Origin: Sphingobacterium sp. | Lineage (GTDB): Bacteria; Bacteroidota; Bacteroidia; Sphingobacteriales; Sphingobacteriaceae | Assembly (NCBI GenBank): GCA_029239355.1 | Contig: JAQZAZ010000009.1 | Location: forward strand, 1-64,000 | Reading direction: 5' to 3' | Length of the DNA stretch: 64,000 nt | Shown: positions 50,153 to 60,628 of the stretch, one piece after another | How the letters are laid out: every line of letters begins with the position of its first letter | Position numbering within the stretch: position 1 is the stretch's first letter | Program-made: the position numbers and the translations under genes | Notes under the pieces: generated by a model | The model's database searches: none | Seen by the model: only the letters and a program-made list of their open reading frames with translations | What the model was told of the DNA's origin: nothing

Positions 50153-52381
50153 ATGATTTCGACATCGAAAAGGGGAATAGCATTCCTTTCGACTTTTCCA
50201 CCACGCGCCTGCGGTATTGCTACATATACAACAGATTTGATAAAAGCCATTTCAAGTAAATTCCAAGGTTCATACCATCTTATTCCTATCCCGATTGAAG
50301 AGTCTAAAAGTTATACTGACTATAATTCCGCTCTGCTAGGTATATTGGATATGGCCGATCCACTTTCATTCGATGCTATATTCGAAAACATTCAACTATA
50401 TAAACATATCGATTTGATCTGTATCGAACATGAGTTCGGCTTATTCTCAGCACAGGAAGCGAAATTCAGGTCGTTCCTTTCAGAACTTTATAAAGCACAA
50501 ATCGCAGTTGTAATTACTTTTCATACAGTATTGCCATCTCCAGATAAAATCCTATTTGACCAAGTTTCTGCTATTGCGGATTATTGTTCACAGATCATCG
50601 TAATGACTCAAAGCTCTGCTGAAATCCTTATTAATGCTTACCAGATCTCTCCGAATAAAATAACAGTGATCGCACATGGTACGCATTTAGCCCCAGCAAC
50701 AGATAAACGTACGATTTTAGGACGTTATAATCTACTGGATAAGAAGGTTCTAAGTACCTTTGGCTTATTGGGGCCAAGTAAGAGTATCGAAACAACACTC
50801 TATGCGCTTCCTGCTATTATCGAGAAGAATTCCAATGTGATGTTTCTTATTTTAGGGCAGACACATCCTACGTTGTTGCTGCGAGAAGGGGAAACTTATA
50901 GAAATCATCTACAAGAAATAATAGATCATCAAGGAATCTCCGATCATGTCAGATTTGTTAATGAATTTCTCCCAATTGAAGCTTTGCTGGATTTTCTATC
51001 CATTACTGATATTTATCTATTTACATCAAAAGACCCTTTTCAGGCAGTTAGCGGTACATTTTCCTATGCCCTGAGTTCAGGTTGTCCCATTGTTTCAACA
51101 CCGATTCCCCATGTCAGGGAAGTTCTGAAGGAAGATATGGGAACAATGATCGATTTTGAGGCATCTGATCAGCTCGCAAATGCTGTCAGTCAAATTTTGG
51201 ATGATGCCCCAAGACTAAAGAATATTCGTCATGTCAATCTCCAAAAAATGGTTAAAACTTCTTGGCAAAACGTCGCTATAGCACATGTTAATCTATTCGA
51301 ACTTCTCATTGACGATAAAAGAGAGACGATATATTCAATTCCGCCTCTCAATCTAGACCATATCTTTCGTATGTCAGCGGGGAGAGCATTTATTCAATTT
51401 GCAGATATAAGCATGCCAGACCTGGCCAGCGGTTACGCCCTGGATGATAATGCAAGAGCGCTTATCGCTATATTGCATCACTATAAATTATACGAGTCTT
51501 TCGAAGACCTCGATCTGATACAGAAATTTTTAAATTTTATAGACTATTGTATGCAAGACGATGGTACATTTTTGAATTATGTAGACAGTTACGGTAATTT
51601 TACGATACAAAATGAACAGGAGAATCTTGAGGACGCAAATGGAAGAGCTATATGGGCATTGGGTGAAGTGGCTGGTTTAGCCAATCATTTACCAGATCAA
51701 ATAGTTGAACTCGCCCGGGTGCTCTTGGATAGGGCTTCCAAGCATGCTTTAGTTTATTATTCAACCAGATCAATGGCCTTTACGATAAAAGGATTAAGTT
51801 TTATGAAAGCTAAAAAGTATAAAGCTATCATTGAGGTCTTGGCTAATCGTCTGGTTGCAATGTTTGAGTATGAAAGTACTGCAGATTGGCAATGGTATGA
51901 ATCCTATATGACCTATGGCAACAGTGTAATTCCGGAAGCATTATTAGCGGCCTATGAGTCAACTGCAAATAACAGATATAGAGACATTGCCTATCAATCT
52001 TTCGATTTCTTGTTAAGTAGAATTATAGTTAATGATGAGATCCATGTCATTTCCAATAAAGGATGGGCACAACGCGACCAGCCAAGAGCCGAACCCAAAG
52101 GCGGAGAACAGCCTATCGATGTTGCCTATACGATTATTGCTCTTGATAGATTTTATAGGCATACCAAAGATGAGCATTATAGGAGGACCATAAGTATTGC
52201 ATTCGAATGGTTTTTGGGACGCAACCACCTACAACAAATAGTATATAACCCAGTTACGGGGGGATGTTTCGATGGTTTGGAAGAGCGGGCGATAAATATT
52301 AATCAAGGAGCCGAATCTACTATAAGTTATCTATTGGCAAGGCTTAAGATGGAAGCCTATTTACCCGAAAACATAGGTTGA
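50153..52381 (+). CDS. GT4 glycosyltransferase with fused C-terminal alpha-helical domain
   Basis: FLSTFPPRACGIATYTTDL, LLGPSKSIETTLYALP; C-terminal ~360 aa with LASGYALDDNARALIA and ININQGAESTISYLLARL. Confidence 0.88.
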   Translation: MISTSKRGIAFLSTFPPRACGIATYTTDLIKAISSKFQGSYHLIPIPIEESKSYTDYNSALLGILDMADPLSFDAIFENIQLYKHIDLICIEHEFGLFSAQEAKFRSFLSELYKAQIAVVITFHTVLPSPDKILFDQVSAIADYCSQIIVMTQSSAEILINAYQISPNKITVIAHGTHLAPATDKRTILGRYNLLDKKVLSTFGLLGPSKSIETTLYALPAIIEKNSNVMFLILGQTHPTLLLREGETYRNHLQEIIDHQGISDHVRFVNEFLPIEALLDFLSITDIYLFTSKDPFQAVSGTFSYALSSGCPIVSTPIPHVREVLKEDMGTMIDFEASDQLANAVSQILDDAPRLKNIRHVNLQKMVKTSWQNVAIAHVNLFELLIDDKRETIYSIPPLNLDHIFRMSAGRAFIQFADISMPDLASGYALDDNARALIAILHHYKLYESFEDLDLIQKFLNFIDYCMQDDGTFLNYVDSYGNFTIQNEQENLEDANGRAIWALGEVAGLANHLPDQIVELARVLLDRASKHALVYYSTRSMAFTIKGLSFMKAKKYKAIIEVLANRLVAMFEYESTADWQWYESYMTYGNSVIPEALLAAYESTANNRYRDIAYQSFDFLLSRIIVNDEIHVISNKGWAQRDQPRAEPKGGEQPIDVAYTIIALDRFYRHTKDEHYRRTISIAFEWFLGRNHLQQIVYNPVTGGCFDGLEERAININQGAESTISYLLARLKMEAYLPENIG

Positions 52382-52437
52382 TGGAGTAATTAGAGAAAGA
52401 GCCTTGCCTATGTAATCGCAGTTATTAATTAGAACAG

Positions 52438-52714
52438 TTACGGAAGCTGGTATATAAATGTAAATATATTGTAATAGCAACCAAGAGGTCGCATTTCTTT
52501 TAGCGAAATCAATGACGGTAATTCCTTTAAGATTTGCTGTACCTCATAAACCATTCCGTTCTCTTGGTTAGTCTGGCCGCTTATACTAACCATGTATAGT
52601 AAGCCCTGAGATTGAAATGGCCTTTAGGTAGGTTTTTGCAATACTTTTTTGATGTGTATAGACGTCAATAGTTTTATCGAAATAATTTGCAACAGCTTCC
52701 ATATACGTCCACAT
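52438..52714 (-). pseudogene. Possible frameshifted gene remnant
   Basis: Minus-strand frames MWTYMEAVANYFDKTIDVYTHQKSIAKTYLKAIS.. and ..GLLYMVSISGQTNQENGMVYEVQQILKELPSLISLKEMRPLGCYYNIFTFIYQLP* join through a frameshift. Confidence 0.4.
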
Positions 52715-52813
52715 ACTTATTGCAGTGAACTTTATAAAACCGCTAAGCCTCGTCTCCATCTTGCAGGGCTATAATGGTATCGGGCTTTTTGAGAGGCGGT
52801 TTTAAATGCTTTG

Positions 52814-52846
52814 TACAGAATAAGAGTTGTAGGCTCTTATTCTGTA
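52814..52846. terminator. Hairpin, 13-bp stem
   Basis: TACAGAATAAGAG-ttgtagg-CTCTTATTCTGTA. Confidence 0.6.
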
Positions 52847-52949
52847 AGGTATTCAGCGAGGGGTTAACCTCAGATAATATTTTGTCACATATAGATTTTC
52901 CTGATGAATCAAAATCAGGAAGATCTTTAAATTATTCAATTTAACGGTT

Positions 52950-54716
52950 CTAATTGTTTTTGAAATGATCAGCGACAATATACCAAGCCTTCTTTTTTTC
53001 CCCCCGATCGGATATTAATCCTTTTCGGTTCCATCCTTTTTGATAAATAGGATGTGCTCTTCCCGGTGAACGAAAGTCGACCAAGAGCCAGGGTGTCACC
53101 CCCCGTAAGAAAGGTATATTAGTGAACATCTTAAATTGACGTTTATAAATATCTACCAGATAATCTTCACTCCAGCTGCTTGCCCGATTTGGATCGATAT
53201 TGTTTCCGAAAACTGCTTCACCACCAAATTCCGAAAAGATTAGCGGTTTATTGAATTTGGATATCCACTCGACTTCTTTATCGGTTTCGGGCCATATTTT
53301 ATACCAGCCGAGGTATTGATTGATCGCCATGACATCCATCAAACTATTGAGTTTATCTTCAATATAAGCTTTGTTGCCCTCAAAGCGCATATTATTAAAC
53401 GCTGATGTCACGAGACGGCTGCTATCTAGCGATTTTGTTAAATAATATAATGCTGTTAGCGAACTGTCCCTGGCTGGGGAGGAGTAGGTTTCGTTCGAAA
53501 GGCTCCAGATAATCGTAGCCGCTCGGTTTTTATCGCGGGCAATCATTTCTTTGAGCATCAAGTTCATTTTTTCTTTCATGTCTGCATTTGCAAAGTCTAT
53601 TCCTTGGTAAATGGGCAGTTCTTCCCAAACCATCAGGCCCATTTTCTCCGCCATTTTTACCATTTTTTCGTGATGTGGGTAATGTACCAGACGCACATAA
53701 TTACAGCCTAAATCCTTGGCCCATTCCAAAAGCATTTTATAATCACTTTCGCTATAGGCACGGGACCGACGTTGCGGAACTTCTTCATGAATATTAATCC
53801 CTTTTAGAAAGATTGATTTGCCATTCAATAAAATATGTGTTCCATCAACTTTTATTGTTCGAAACCCAATTTGCTCCTTTATGCAATCTGTTTCTGCGGA
53901 GACACGTACTTCATATAGCTTCGGATTTTCTGGTGTCCACAAAGTCTTCTTCCGAAAAGGAAATTTGAGTATAGCTTTTCCCTCTTTATCTGTTCTGGTT
54001 TTAAACCTGACATGCAATTCTGGAATGTTTATTTCTATATCTTGTTCTTTTGAAGGGCCATCAAGAGATAGGTATCCGTCAATGATATTTTCATCATTTT
54101 GTCCTAGTTGGATAAAGTAATCCTTAATATAGGTTTTTGGTGTCTGTACGAGGTCGACATCACGTGTTATCCCGCCATAATTGAACCAGTCGAAGCCTAA
54201 TCCCGGTATACCATCTTTAGTACGCTGATTATTTACTTTGACAATAAGACTATTTTCTCCACCCTTTATATGATCTGTTAATTCCAATTGGAAGGGCGTA
54301 AAACCACCTTCATGCTCTCCAAGTTTAGTCCCATTAAAATATACCTCTGCCTTGTAGTTGACTGCAGCAAAATGTAGAAAGAACCTGTTATTTTCAGTTG
54401 TTTGTATGTTAAATGTACGTTTGTACCAGATACTGCTTTCATAGTAGTTGAGATCAGGAAATTGTGAATTAAAGTCACCAGGCACATACAGCTGAGGACC
54501 ACCTTCAAACGCAGATTCGACAAAGTTCGCGTTGCCCAATGGCTTTCTATCCTTACAGTAGGCAGCCCAATCTCCGGATCCAGCGTCGAAGGGATCGATA
54601 ATGACATTCCATATGCCATTTAAGCTGACGGTTTGCCTCCCTTCGATATTTGTCATCGCGGATTGAGCAAACAATAGGAGTGGGAACAACTGGAATAATG
54701 CTAAAATAATTTTCAT
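52950..54716 (-). CDS. GH2 family beta-glycosidase (beta-galactosidase/glucuronidase-like)
   Basis: Signal peptide; FLKGINIHEE, IIWSLSNETYSS (acid/base), PLIFSEFGGEA (nucleophile). Confidence 0.92.
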   Translation of the reverse strand: MKIILALFQLFPLLLFAQSAMTNIEGRQTVSLNGIWNVIIDPFDAGSGDWAAYCKDRKPLGNANFVESAFEGGPQLYVPGDFNSQFPDLNYYESSIWYKRTFNIQTTENNRFFLHFAAVNYKAEVYFNGTKLGEHEGGFTPFQLELTDHIKGGENSLIVKVNNQRTKDGIPGLGFDWFNYGGITRDVDLVQTPKTYIKDYFIQLGQNDENIIDGYLSLDGPSKEQDIEINIPELHVRFKTRTDKEGKAILKFPFRKKTLWTPENPKLYEVRVSAETDCIKEQIGFRTIKVDGTHILLNGKSIFLKGINIHEEVPQRRSRAYSESDYKMLLEWAKDLGCNYVRLVHYPHHEKMVKMAEKMGLMVWEELPIYQGIDFANADMKEKMNLMLKEMIARDKNRAATIIWSLSNETYSSPARDSSLTALYYLTKSLDSSRLVTSAFNNMRFEGNKAYIEDKLNSLMDVMAINQYLGWYKIWPETDKEVEWISKFNKPLIFSEFGGEAVFGNNIDPNRASSWSEDYLVDIYKRQFKMFTNIPFLRGVTPWLLVDFRSPGRAHPIYQKGWNRKGLISDRGEKKKAWYIVADHFKNN

Positions 54717-54798
54717 GATACTGAGATTAATTTTATTTATCTATCGTCGAAATTCAGGAATCGCTTTGGAGATCTAGCTTTTTGCTAGAAAAACTAAA

Positions 54799-56433
54799 TT
54801 AATTTATTTTCAAAACTAATGATATTGGATTTGGCTTCTCTGCAGGCAAGTTAACGAAAAGCGCTTCTTCATTTTGATTGAATACCAGTTTTTTCTTGTG
54901 GCCCAATAGCGATACGGTTTTAACGGCAACCGGGGGAACTGTTTTATTTTTCTTTCCCAAAGATTTTATCAAAATTCTCCCATCGGCTGGCCAAGCCATA
55001 ATATGGGCATAAATGGCATCTCCTTTTTGCACAAAACGGATATCTTCTGCGGTATAGGCATTGTCTTTATCTTCATTGAATCCAGCCGCATTCAAAGGTC
55101 TTTTTTTGGCTGTACTTGGGCCCTCACCGTACATTTTCCATGGGCGGGTATCAAAGATTCCTTCTTTATTGATTTGCATCCAATCGCCTATTTCATGCAG
55201 AATTTTCTCCTCTTTTTCGTCGATACTGCCATCTCCCTTGATCGGAACGTTAAGTAAAAGATTTCCATTTTTACTGACAATATCAATAAGCATATGGACA
55301 ACTTTTTTACTGGACTTGTAATTGTTGTTATCATAGTCAGCTTTATTATAATGCCAGCTGCCTAGACAGGTACATGTCTGCCAGGCTTTTTCTTGAACTT
55401 GATCCGGCACGCCACGCTCGACATCCCATACCAAACACTCTTTTTGTTGTTCGGATAAAATTTTTCCGAACAACACTGCGTCGACCTTTCCCTTGTTTTT
55501 CTTTGCGTTACTGTTATAAAAATGAGCTGCAATATCGAGTCCAACAGTACTGATAGGCCATAGGGGGAGCGTGGTATCATCAAAATAGAGTAGGTCAGGT
55601 TGATAGGTATCGACCACGTCGATCGTTCGTTGATAGAAATTATCGATATACTCCTGTGTCGGTTTTGAGGCTCCATTATGCCAATCCCATTGCGCCCATA
55701 ATGATTTCACATCCTCGCTTCCTTTGCTGAGGGAGTGATTTTGACGGTACAGTTCTTGAGGATCATAGCCTTCCCACCATTTGCCTTTCCCATCTTCTTT
55801 CGTTATGTTTCCATCATAGGGTACGCCTTTAAGCGGACCTGATTGATCAGCCCTTTGGGCTGTCTCATACCAGGTCCATGCATGGGAGGAGTGAATGCTT
55901 ACGCCAAAGGGAAGATTATTTTTTTTTGCTGCCTTTGACCATGCGGCAATGATATCACGTTTAGGCCCCATATTGACCGAATTCCATTTTTGATATTTGC
56001 TATCCCACAAATCGAAGTTGTCATGATGGTTTCCCATCGCAAAGAAATATTGCGCCCCTACCTTTTTGTATAGTGCTACAAGTCTTTCAGGGTCCCACTT
56101 TTCGGCTTTCCAGGTATTGATAATATCTTTAAATCCAGCTACAGAGGGATGACCATAGTTTTTTACATGTGAATTATATTGCCAGCTTCCTTCGTCATAC
56201 ATGCCACGGGCATACCAATCGCCCTGTTCTGGCTGACATTGAGGCCCCCAGTGCGCCCAGATTCCGAATTTGGCATTGCGAAACCATTCAGGTGCTTCAT
56301 ATTGCGCCAGGGATTCCCAGGTAGACTGAAATTTGCCCGAAGAGTCTGTTTGTTCTTTTTGTTGGGCGGGTGCATTTAAAGTCGTTCCGAGGACTGTAAA
56401 AAATAATAGTGTTTTACAAATATTCTTTTTCAT
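54799..56433 (-). CDS. GH29 alpha-L-fucosidase
   Basis: AKFGIWAHWGPQCQPEQGDWYARGMY, GNHHDNFDLWDS, PDLLYFDDTTLP. Confidence 0.92.
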   Translation of the reverse strand: MKKNICKTLLFFTVLGTTLNAPAQQKEQTDSSGKFQSTWESLAQYEAPEWFRNAKFGIWAHWGPQCQPEQGDWYARGMYDEGSWQYNSHVKNYGHPSVAGFKDIINTWKAEKWDPERLVALYKKVGAQYFFAMGNHHDNFDLWDSKYQKWNSVNMGPKRDIIAAWSKAAKKNNLPFGVSIHSSHAWTWYETAQRADQSGPLKGVPYDGNITKEDGKGKWWEGYDPQELYRQNHSLSKGSEDVKSLWAQWDWHNGASKPTQEYIDNFYQRTIDVVDTYQPDLLYFDDTTLPLWPISTVGLDIAAHFYNSNAKKNKGKVDAVLFGKILSEQQKECLVWDVERGVPDQVQEKAWQTCTCLGSWHYNKADYDNNNYKSSKKVVHMLIDIVSKNGNLLLNVPIKGDGSIDEKEEKILHEIGDWMQINKEGIFDTRPWKMYGEGPSTAKKRPLNAAGFNEDKDNAYTAEDIRFVQKGDAIYAHIMAWPADGRILIKSLGKKNKTVPPVAVKTVSLLGHKKKLVFNQNEEALFVNLPAEKPNPISLVLKIN

Positions 56434-56479
56434 CGTATGGTGTATTTTTATATTGAATGGTATGTTTTGTCGGTTGATG

Positions 56480-58429
56480 TTATTGTGGTTTTATAACCGC
56501 AGCATAGCCGCCACCGCTGACCATTGGTATTTTTACTGAATTTCCTGCTTCGAATACCAGCGTTTTTTTCTCGAGTTTTGTGGGGGCTGTTGCCGCATCT
56601 CTTGTATCCTGCCAGTATTCCAGCACATATTTTCCAGTAAGTAGAAAATTGGTCGGCATTATAATCGTGCGGGCCGTGTTATTGGTCATGGCACCGATAA
56701 ACCAGTTTGTTCCCGAACGTTTGGCCATCACGATAAATTCTCCAGGATAACCGTCTATGAAACGTGTATCATCCCATACTGTAGGTACGATCTGCAAAAA
56801 ATCACTTCCGGGTTGGCCCAATACATGCTTTGGGTGATCGCAGAACACGGTCAAGGGACTTTCATATAGCACAAATTTGGCGAGTTCGGCACAACGGGTA
56901 TTCATCATCATGGTCGGTGATTGCTTCTTAAACTGGACTGGAGTCACATTAAGAAAACCGCCTGGCGTATAGTCCATCGGTCCTGCCAGCATGCGCGTAA
57001 AAGGTAAAGTAACGTTATGCGTAGGAATGATGCGGTCAGAAAATTTGGCGTACTCTTCACCCAGTACACCTTCACGCGTGATCATATTGGGGTAGGTACG
57101 TTCGATGCCATCAGGTTTGTAGGCACCATGGAAGTTGACCATCAGTCGGTGCTCGGCTGCTTTTTTGATCACTTTATGGTACCAGTTCACCATCTCCTGA
57201 TCATCGCGGTCCATAAAGTCTATTTTTACGCCAGCGATTCCCCAACGTTCATATAGGGCAAAGGCTTCTTCAAAAGCATTGTTGCGGTTGGCATCGGTGC
57301 TGTACAGCCAAAGCCAAATCCGTACATCTTTCTTTCGGGCATAATCGAGTATTTCAGGCATATTGATTTGGGATGCCGGTTTGGTAATATCGGCTTGAGC
57401 TTGGTTGAACGGTCCATACCACTGCCAGTCTATTAGCATATAGGGCCATCCTTGAGCAGCGGCAAAGTCAATATATTCTTTGACAACAGCAGTCTCCATT
57501 TTCACTTCTCCGCTCCACCAGTGGTCCCATGCGCAAAGTCCCGGTTTTATCCATGTGGGGTCTTCGATCGCGCATGCTGGGTTGAGAGACTGTACAATCT
57601 CGGATTCGATGAAGTGTCCGGGATTGTTACCTATCATCACAACACGCCAAGGGGTATATATTTTGTCTGAGAAACGCGCTTTAATACCCTCTTCTTTTTC
57701 ATTCGGCAAAGGGGAAAGTTTGGTTGTGAGCATTGCCTGCCCTGTAATATCAGCGGAGCTGCTACCGATATAAAATCCGGGATAATTGTCTATGTTCGCT
57801 TCGGTGATGGCCAAATAGTTCTCCTTGTCTATTTCGATTAATAAAGGAAGTCCAGTTAGGGTCTGATCGCTGAATCCTGTCAAGGGAACTTTATTGAATT
57901 CGCTTTCCTGGCTAGAGGTGTAACGTGGCTTATATGTTGCTGCCCAAGCGTGAGCCTGATCAGCGACTGAAAACCCGGTCATCTCCCGTCTGATGGCTCT
58001 ACTGCCTATTTTTGGACTGCTGTACAATTGATAGCGAAAGGCTATCCCATTGTTATACGCCCGAAAGAAGAGGTCCATCCGCCGTTTCTCGCCTTCCTTT
58101 TCGATCAGGGCAATATGAGTTTCGTTCCACTGCACGTCTATATGGGCGTGTTTATTCTTCACGACGGGTGTCCAAGAATCGTGCTGACTGCTGGTTTGAG
58201 GCGTGCTTAGCAAGGTAAAGCCTCTATGCATGGCAGGTTCATCTTGTAGTTCAAAACCCAGTGGCGAAGGGTGTATCATTTGTCTGTTCCTGTAGGATAC
58301 GGAGTAGGAGAGCCCATCGGATAGGTCAATGTCCAAACAAATTTTTCCATCAGGCGATTTTAGTGTGTAAGTCTGCGCCGAAAGGCTAGACGATATTGCG
58401 AGAAATAGAAAGATAATAAATGCTCTCAT
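56480..58429 (-). CDS. GH97 alpha-glycosidase
   Basis: WRVVMIGNNPGHFIESEIVQSLNP, CAWDHWWSG, GVKIDFMDRDDQEMVNWYH. Confidence 0.92.
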   Translation of the reverse strand: MRAFIIFLFLAISSSLSAQTYTLKSPDGKICLDIDLSDGLSYSVSYRNRQMIHPSPLGFELQDEPAMHRGFTLLSTPQTSSQHDSWTPVVKNKHAHIDVQWNETHIALIEKEGEKRRMDLFFRAYNNGIAFRYQLYSSPKIGSRAIRREMTGFSVADQAHAWAATYKPRYTSSQESEFNKVPLTGFSDQTLTGLPLLIEIDKENYLAITEANIDNYPGFYIGSSSADITGQAMLTTKLSPLPNEKEEGIKARFSDKIYTPWRVVMIGNNPGHFIESEIVQSLNPACAIEDPTWIKPGLCAWDHWWSGEVKMETAVVKEYIDFAAAQGWPYMLIDWQWYGPFNQAQADITKPASQINMPEILDYARKKDVRIWLWLYSTDANRNNAFEEAFALYERWGIAGVKIDFMDRDDQEMVNWYHKVIKKAAEHRLMVNFHGAYKPDGIERTYPNMITREGVLGEEYAKFSDRIIPTHNVTLPFTRMLAGPMDYTPGGFLNVTPVQFKKQSPTMMMNTRCAELAKFVLYESPLTVFCDHPKHVLGQPGSDFLQIVPTVWDDTRFIDGYPGEFIVMAKRSGTNWFIGAMTNNTARTIIMPTNFLLTGKYVLEYWQDTRDAATAPTKLEKKTLVFEAGNSVKIPMVSGGGYAAVIKPQ

Positions 58430-58453
58430 GATATGTTGATAAGGATATGTGAA

Positions 58454-60514
58454 TTACTTTTCTTCCAGGATGGATACGTCCCAAGGGCCCAATAGGATCT
58501 GTTGATTTGCTTGCGCCACATTGCCCGAAATAAGTTCTTTCGCTGGAGCACCTGTATATGTAATCTGTTTTGGTTCGGCACTATAATTAAATAGGTAATG
58601 TATCGCCTTGCCCCATTTATTCGTTCCCGAACGCTGAATGATTGGGAAAGTGTAGCTGTCGACGGCGGCAACCTTGGCTGCCTTAGCAGTTTCTCGGATG
58701 ATCGCATTGAGCAATTCCTGTGAAGGATAGGTTCCGATATAGGTTAGCTTTCCTTTGCCGTATGTATTTTCTGTGATCACGGGCCACTTTCCAAAGAAGG
58801 GGTGTTCGGCATAGGCCAAGGGTTTGGCCGTCTCTGGTATCAAAAATTCATACCAGTCGCCTATTTGATTCCTGTTGGTCAATTGAAAAGGATTATCTTT
58901 CAAGTGCATTTCGCCGATTGTGGAGAACTCTTGATAGTAGAATCCACAGGCTTTCCGTAATGGCCCGGGCGCGGCTGTGACCCTAACAGCCGAGTGCTCG
59001 TTGCAATAGCCGCTTTTGTGCATCATGACGACATGGCCACCGTCTTTTACAAATTTATCAATCGCCTGAAGCAGTCCATCCGTAGCGACATAAAGCGGAG
59101 GTATAACTAACATGGCATAGCCGCTAAAATCGTAAATTTTATCGCATGGGATAATATCGGCTTCGATATTTTGAAAGTAGAGCGACTTGTGCACCATGTC
59201 GATGGGATAATTGCTTTTGTAGGTATAAGGCATAAAGTTCAGTGCGTGGTATGAATCGTGGCTATACAAGATTGCTACTTTATTTTTCTTTTTCAAGTCG
59301 ATAATATGATCCCCGATTCTTGCCAACTCTTCTGCTGTAGTTTTAAACTCATGGTATATTCGATTCGGCTGCAGATCGTGTCCCAATACGCCGCGCCAAT
59401 AGGTTTCCTGGCCATAATGTAGGGTAGACCAATGCCAGTATTCCACCATATTGGCACCTGAGGCATAATGGGCATACACGTTTTGCCGTAACTGTCTGTC
59501 GTAGGGAGGAAATTGGGTACGGGCGTCCCAACCTATGCCCTGGGCGTTGGTTTCCATAACGATGTAATTATTTTTGCCGACAGTGCGTACAAAATCACCC
59601 GCGTAAGCTATGCGCTGGCCATCTTGTTTATCCTGTACGTCATGGTAAATATTGATAGCAGGGTATTGCATCTGGCGGAAACTTTCCACCTGGTCTATAT
59701 TATGAAAATCAGGCATGAAGCAATGTGTTACAAACTGGTCCTTGCGTCTATATTCATTGACAATGTCGCATTGCCAGTTGAGAAAGTCAGCGACCTGTTT
59801 GCGATTGTACCGTTCCCATTCGTTTTTATAGGAGGGATTGGTGACACCATCGCGGGTATAGAATTCTTCCCAAGTACGAATATTCATTCCCCAGTAGTTC
59901 ATCCCCCAAGCTTTGTTGAGTGAATCAAGGTCGTTGTTAAAGCGATCCTTAATGTAATTGCGGAATCCGATAAAATAATCAGGGTTGTTTACACCACGTG
60001 CTTCTGTTTCATTGTCTACCTGATAGCCAATGACCCCGGGATGTTTTGCATATCTTTCCATTAACTTACGGATGATACGCTCACTGTAATATTTAAAAGT
60101 GGGATTGGTAAAATCTATATTCTGCCTGATCCCATAATAAGCTTTATTGCCGCGCTGATATTCTGCCAATACCTCGGGATGTGAGTGGGCAAGCCATGCG
60201 GGAATGGAATAAGTAGGTGTTCCCAGTATCATTTTAATACCTGCCTGATGCATTTTGTTGATAATCCGGTCCATCCATTCAAATTCAAATACGCCTTCCT
60301 GTGGTTCAAAAAGACCCCAGGCAGATTCGCCTATACGTATGACGTTGAGCCCTGCATTTTTCATTAAACGGATATCTTCCTCCAGTCGCTCGCTCGGCAT
60401 ATACTCGTGATAGTAGGCCGCACCGTAAAGGGGGCTATCAAACTTATATTGTGCCTCCAGAGGAAGGACTGCGAAGAACATCAAGCAGAGGAGAAAAATA
60501 TTTTTTGGTGTCAT
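58454..60514 (-). CDS. GH42 beta-galactosidase
   Basis: GAAYYHEYMP, VIRIGESAWGLFEPQEGVFEFEWMD, VIGYQVDNETEARG, HWSTLHYGQE. Confidence 0.93.
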   Translation of the reverse strand: MTPKNIFLLCLMFFAVLPLEAQYKFDSPLYGAAYYHEYMPSERLEEDIRLMKNAGLNVIRIGESAWGLFEPQEGVFEFEWMDRIINKMHQAGIKMILGTPTYSIPAWLAHSHPEVLAEYQRGNKAYYGIRQNIDFTNPTFKYYSERIIRKLMERYAKHPGVIGYQVDNETEARGVNNPDYFIGFRNYIKDRFNNDLDSLNKAWGMNYWGMNIRTWEEFYTRDGVTNPSYKNEWERYNRKQVADFLNWQCDIVNEYRRKDQFVTHCFMPDFHNIDQVESFRQMQYPAINIYHDVQDKQDGQRIAYAGDFVRTVGKNNYIVMETNAQGIGWDARTQFPPYDRQLRQNVYAHYASGANMVEYWHWSTLHYGQETYWRGVLGHDLQPNRIYHEFKTTAEELARIGDHIIDLKKKNKVAILYSHDSYHALNFMPYTYKSNYPIDMVHKSLYFQNIEADIIPCDKIYDFSGYAMLVIPPLYVATDGLLQAIDKFVKDGGHVVMMHKSGYCNEHSAVRVTAAPGPLRKACGFYYQEFSTIGEMHLKDNPFQLTNRNQIGDWYEFLIPETAKPLAYAEHPFFGKWPVITENTYGKGKLTYIGTYPSQELLNAIIRETAKAAKVAAVDSYTFPIIQRSGTNKWGKAIHYLFNYSAEPKQITYTGAPAKELISGNVAQANQQILLGPWDVSILEEK

Positions 60515-60628
60515 TGGTTTTTGTATTTGTTTATGTAAAAGTTAGAGACGCACATTGTACGTCTCTTTGGGTCAATGTATTCAAAAGCTCATTGTTGTGC
60601 GCGATCCATAAGTTGCGAATGGCAAACT

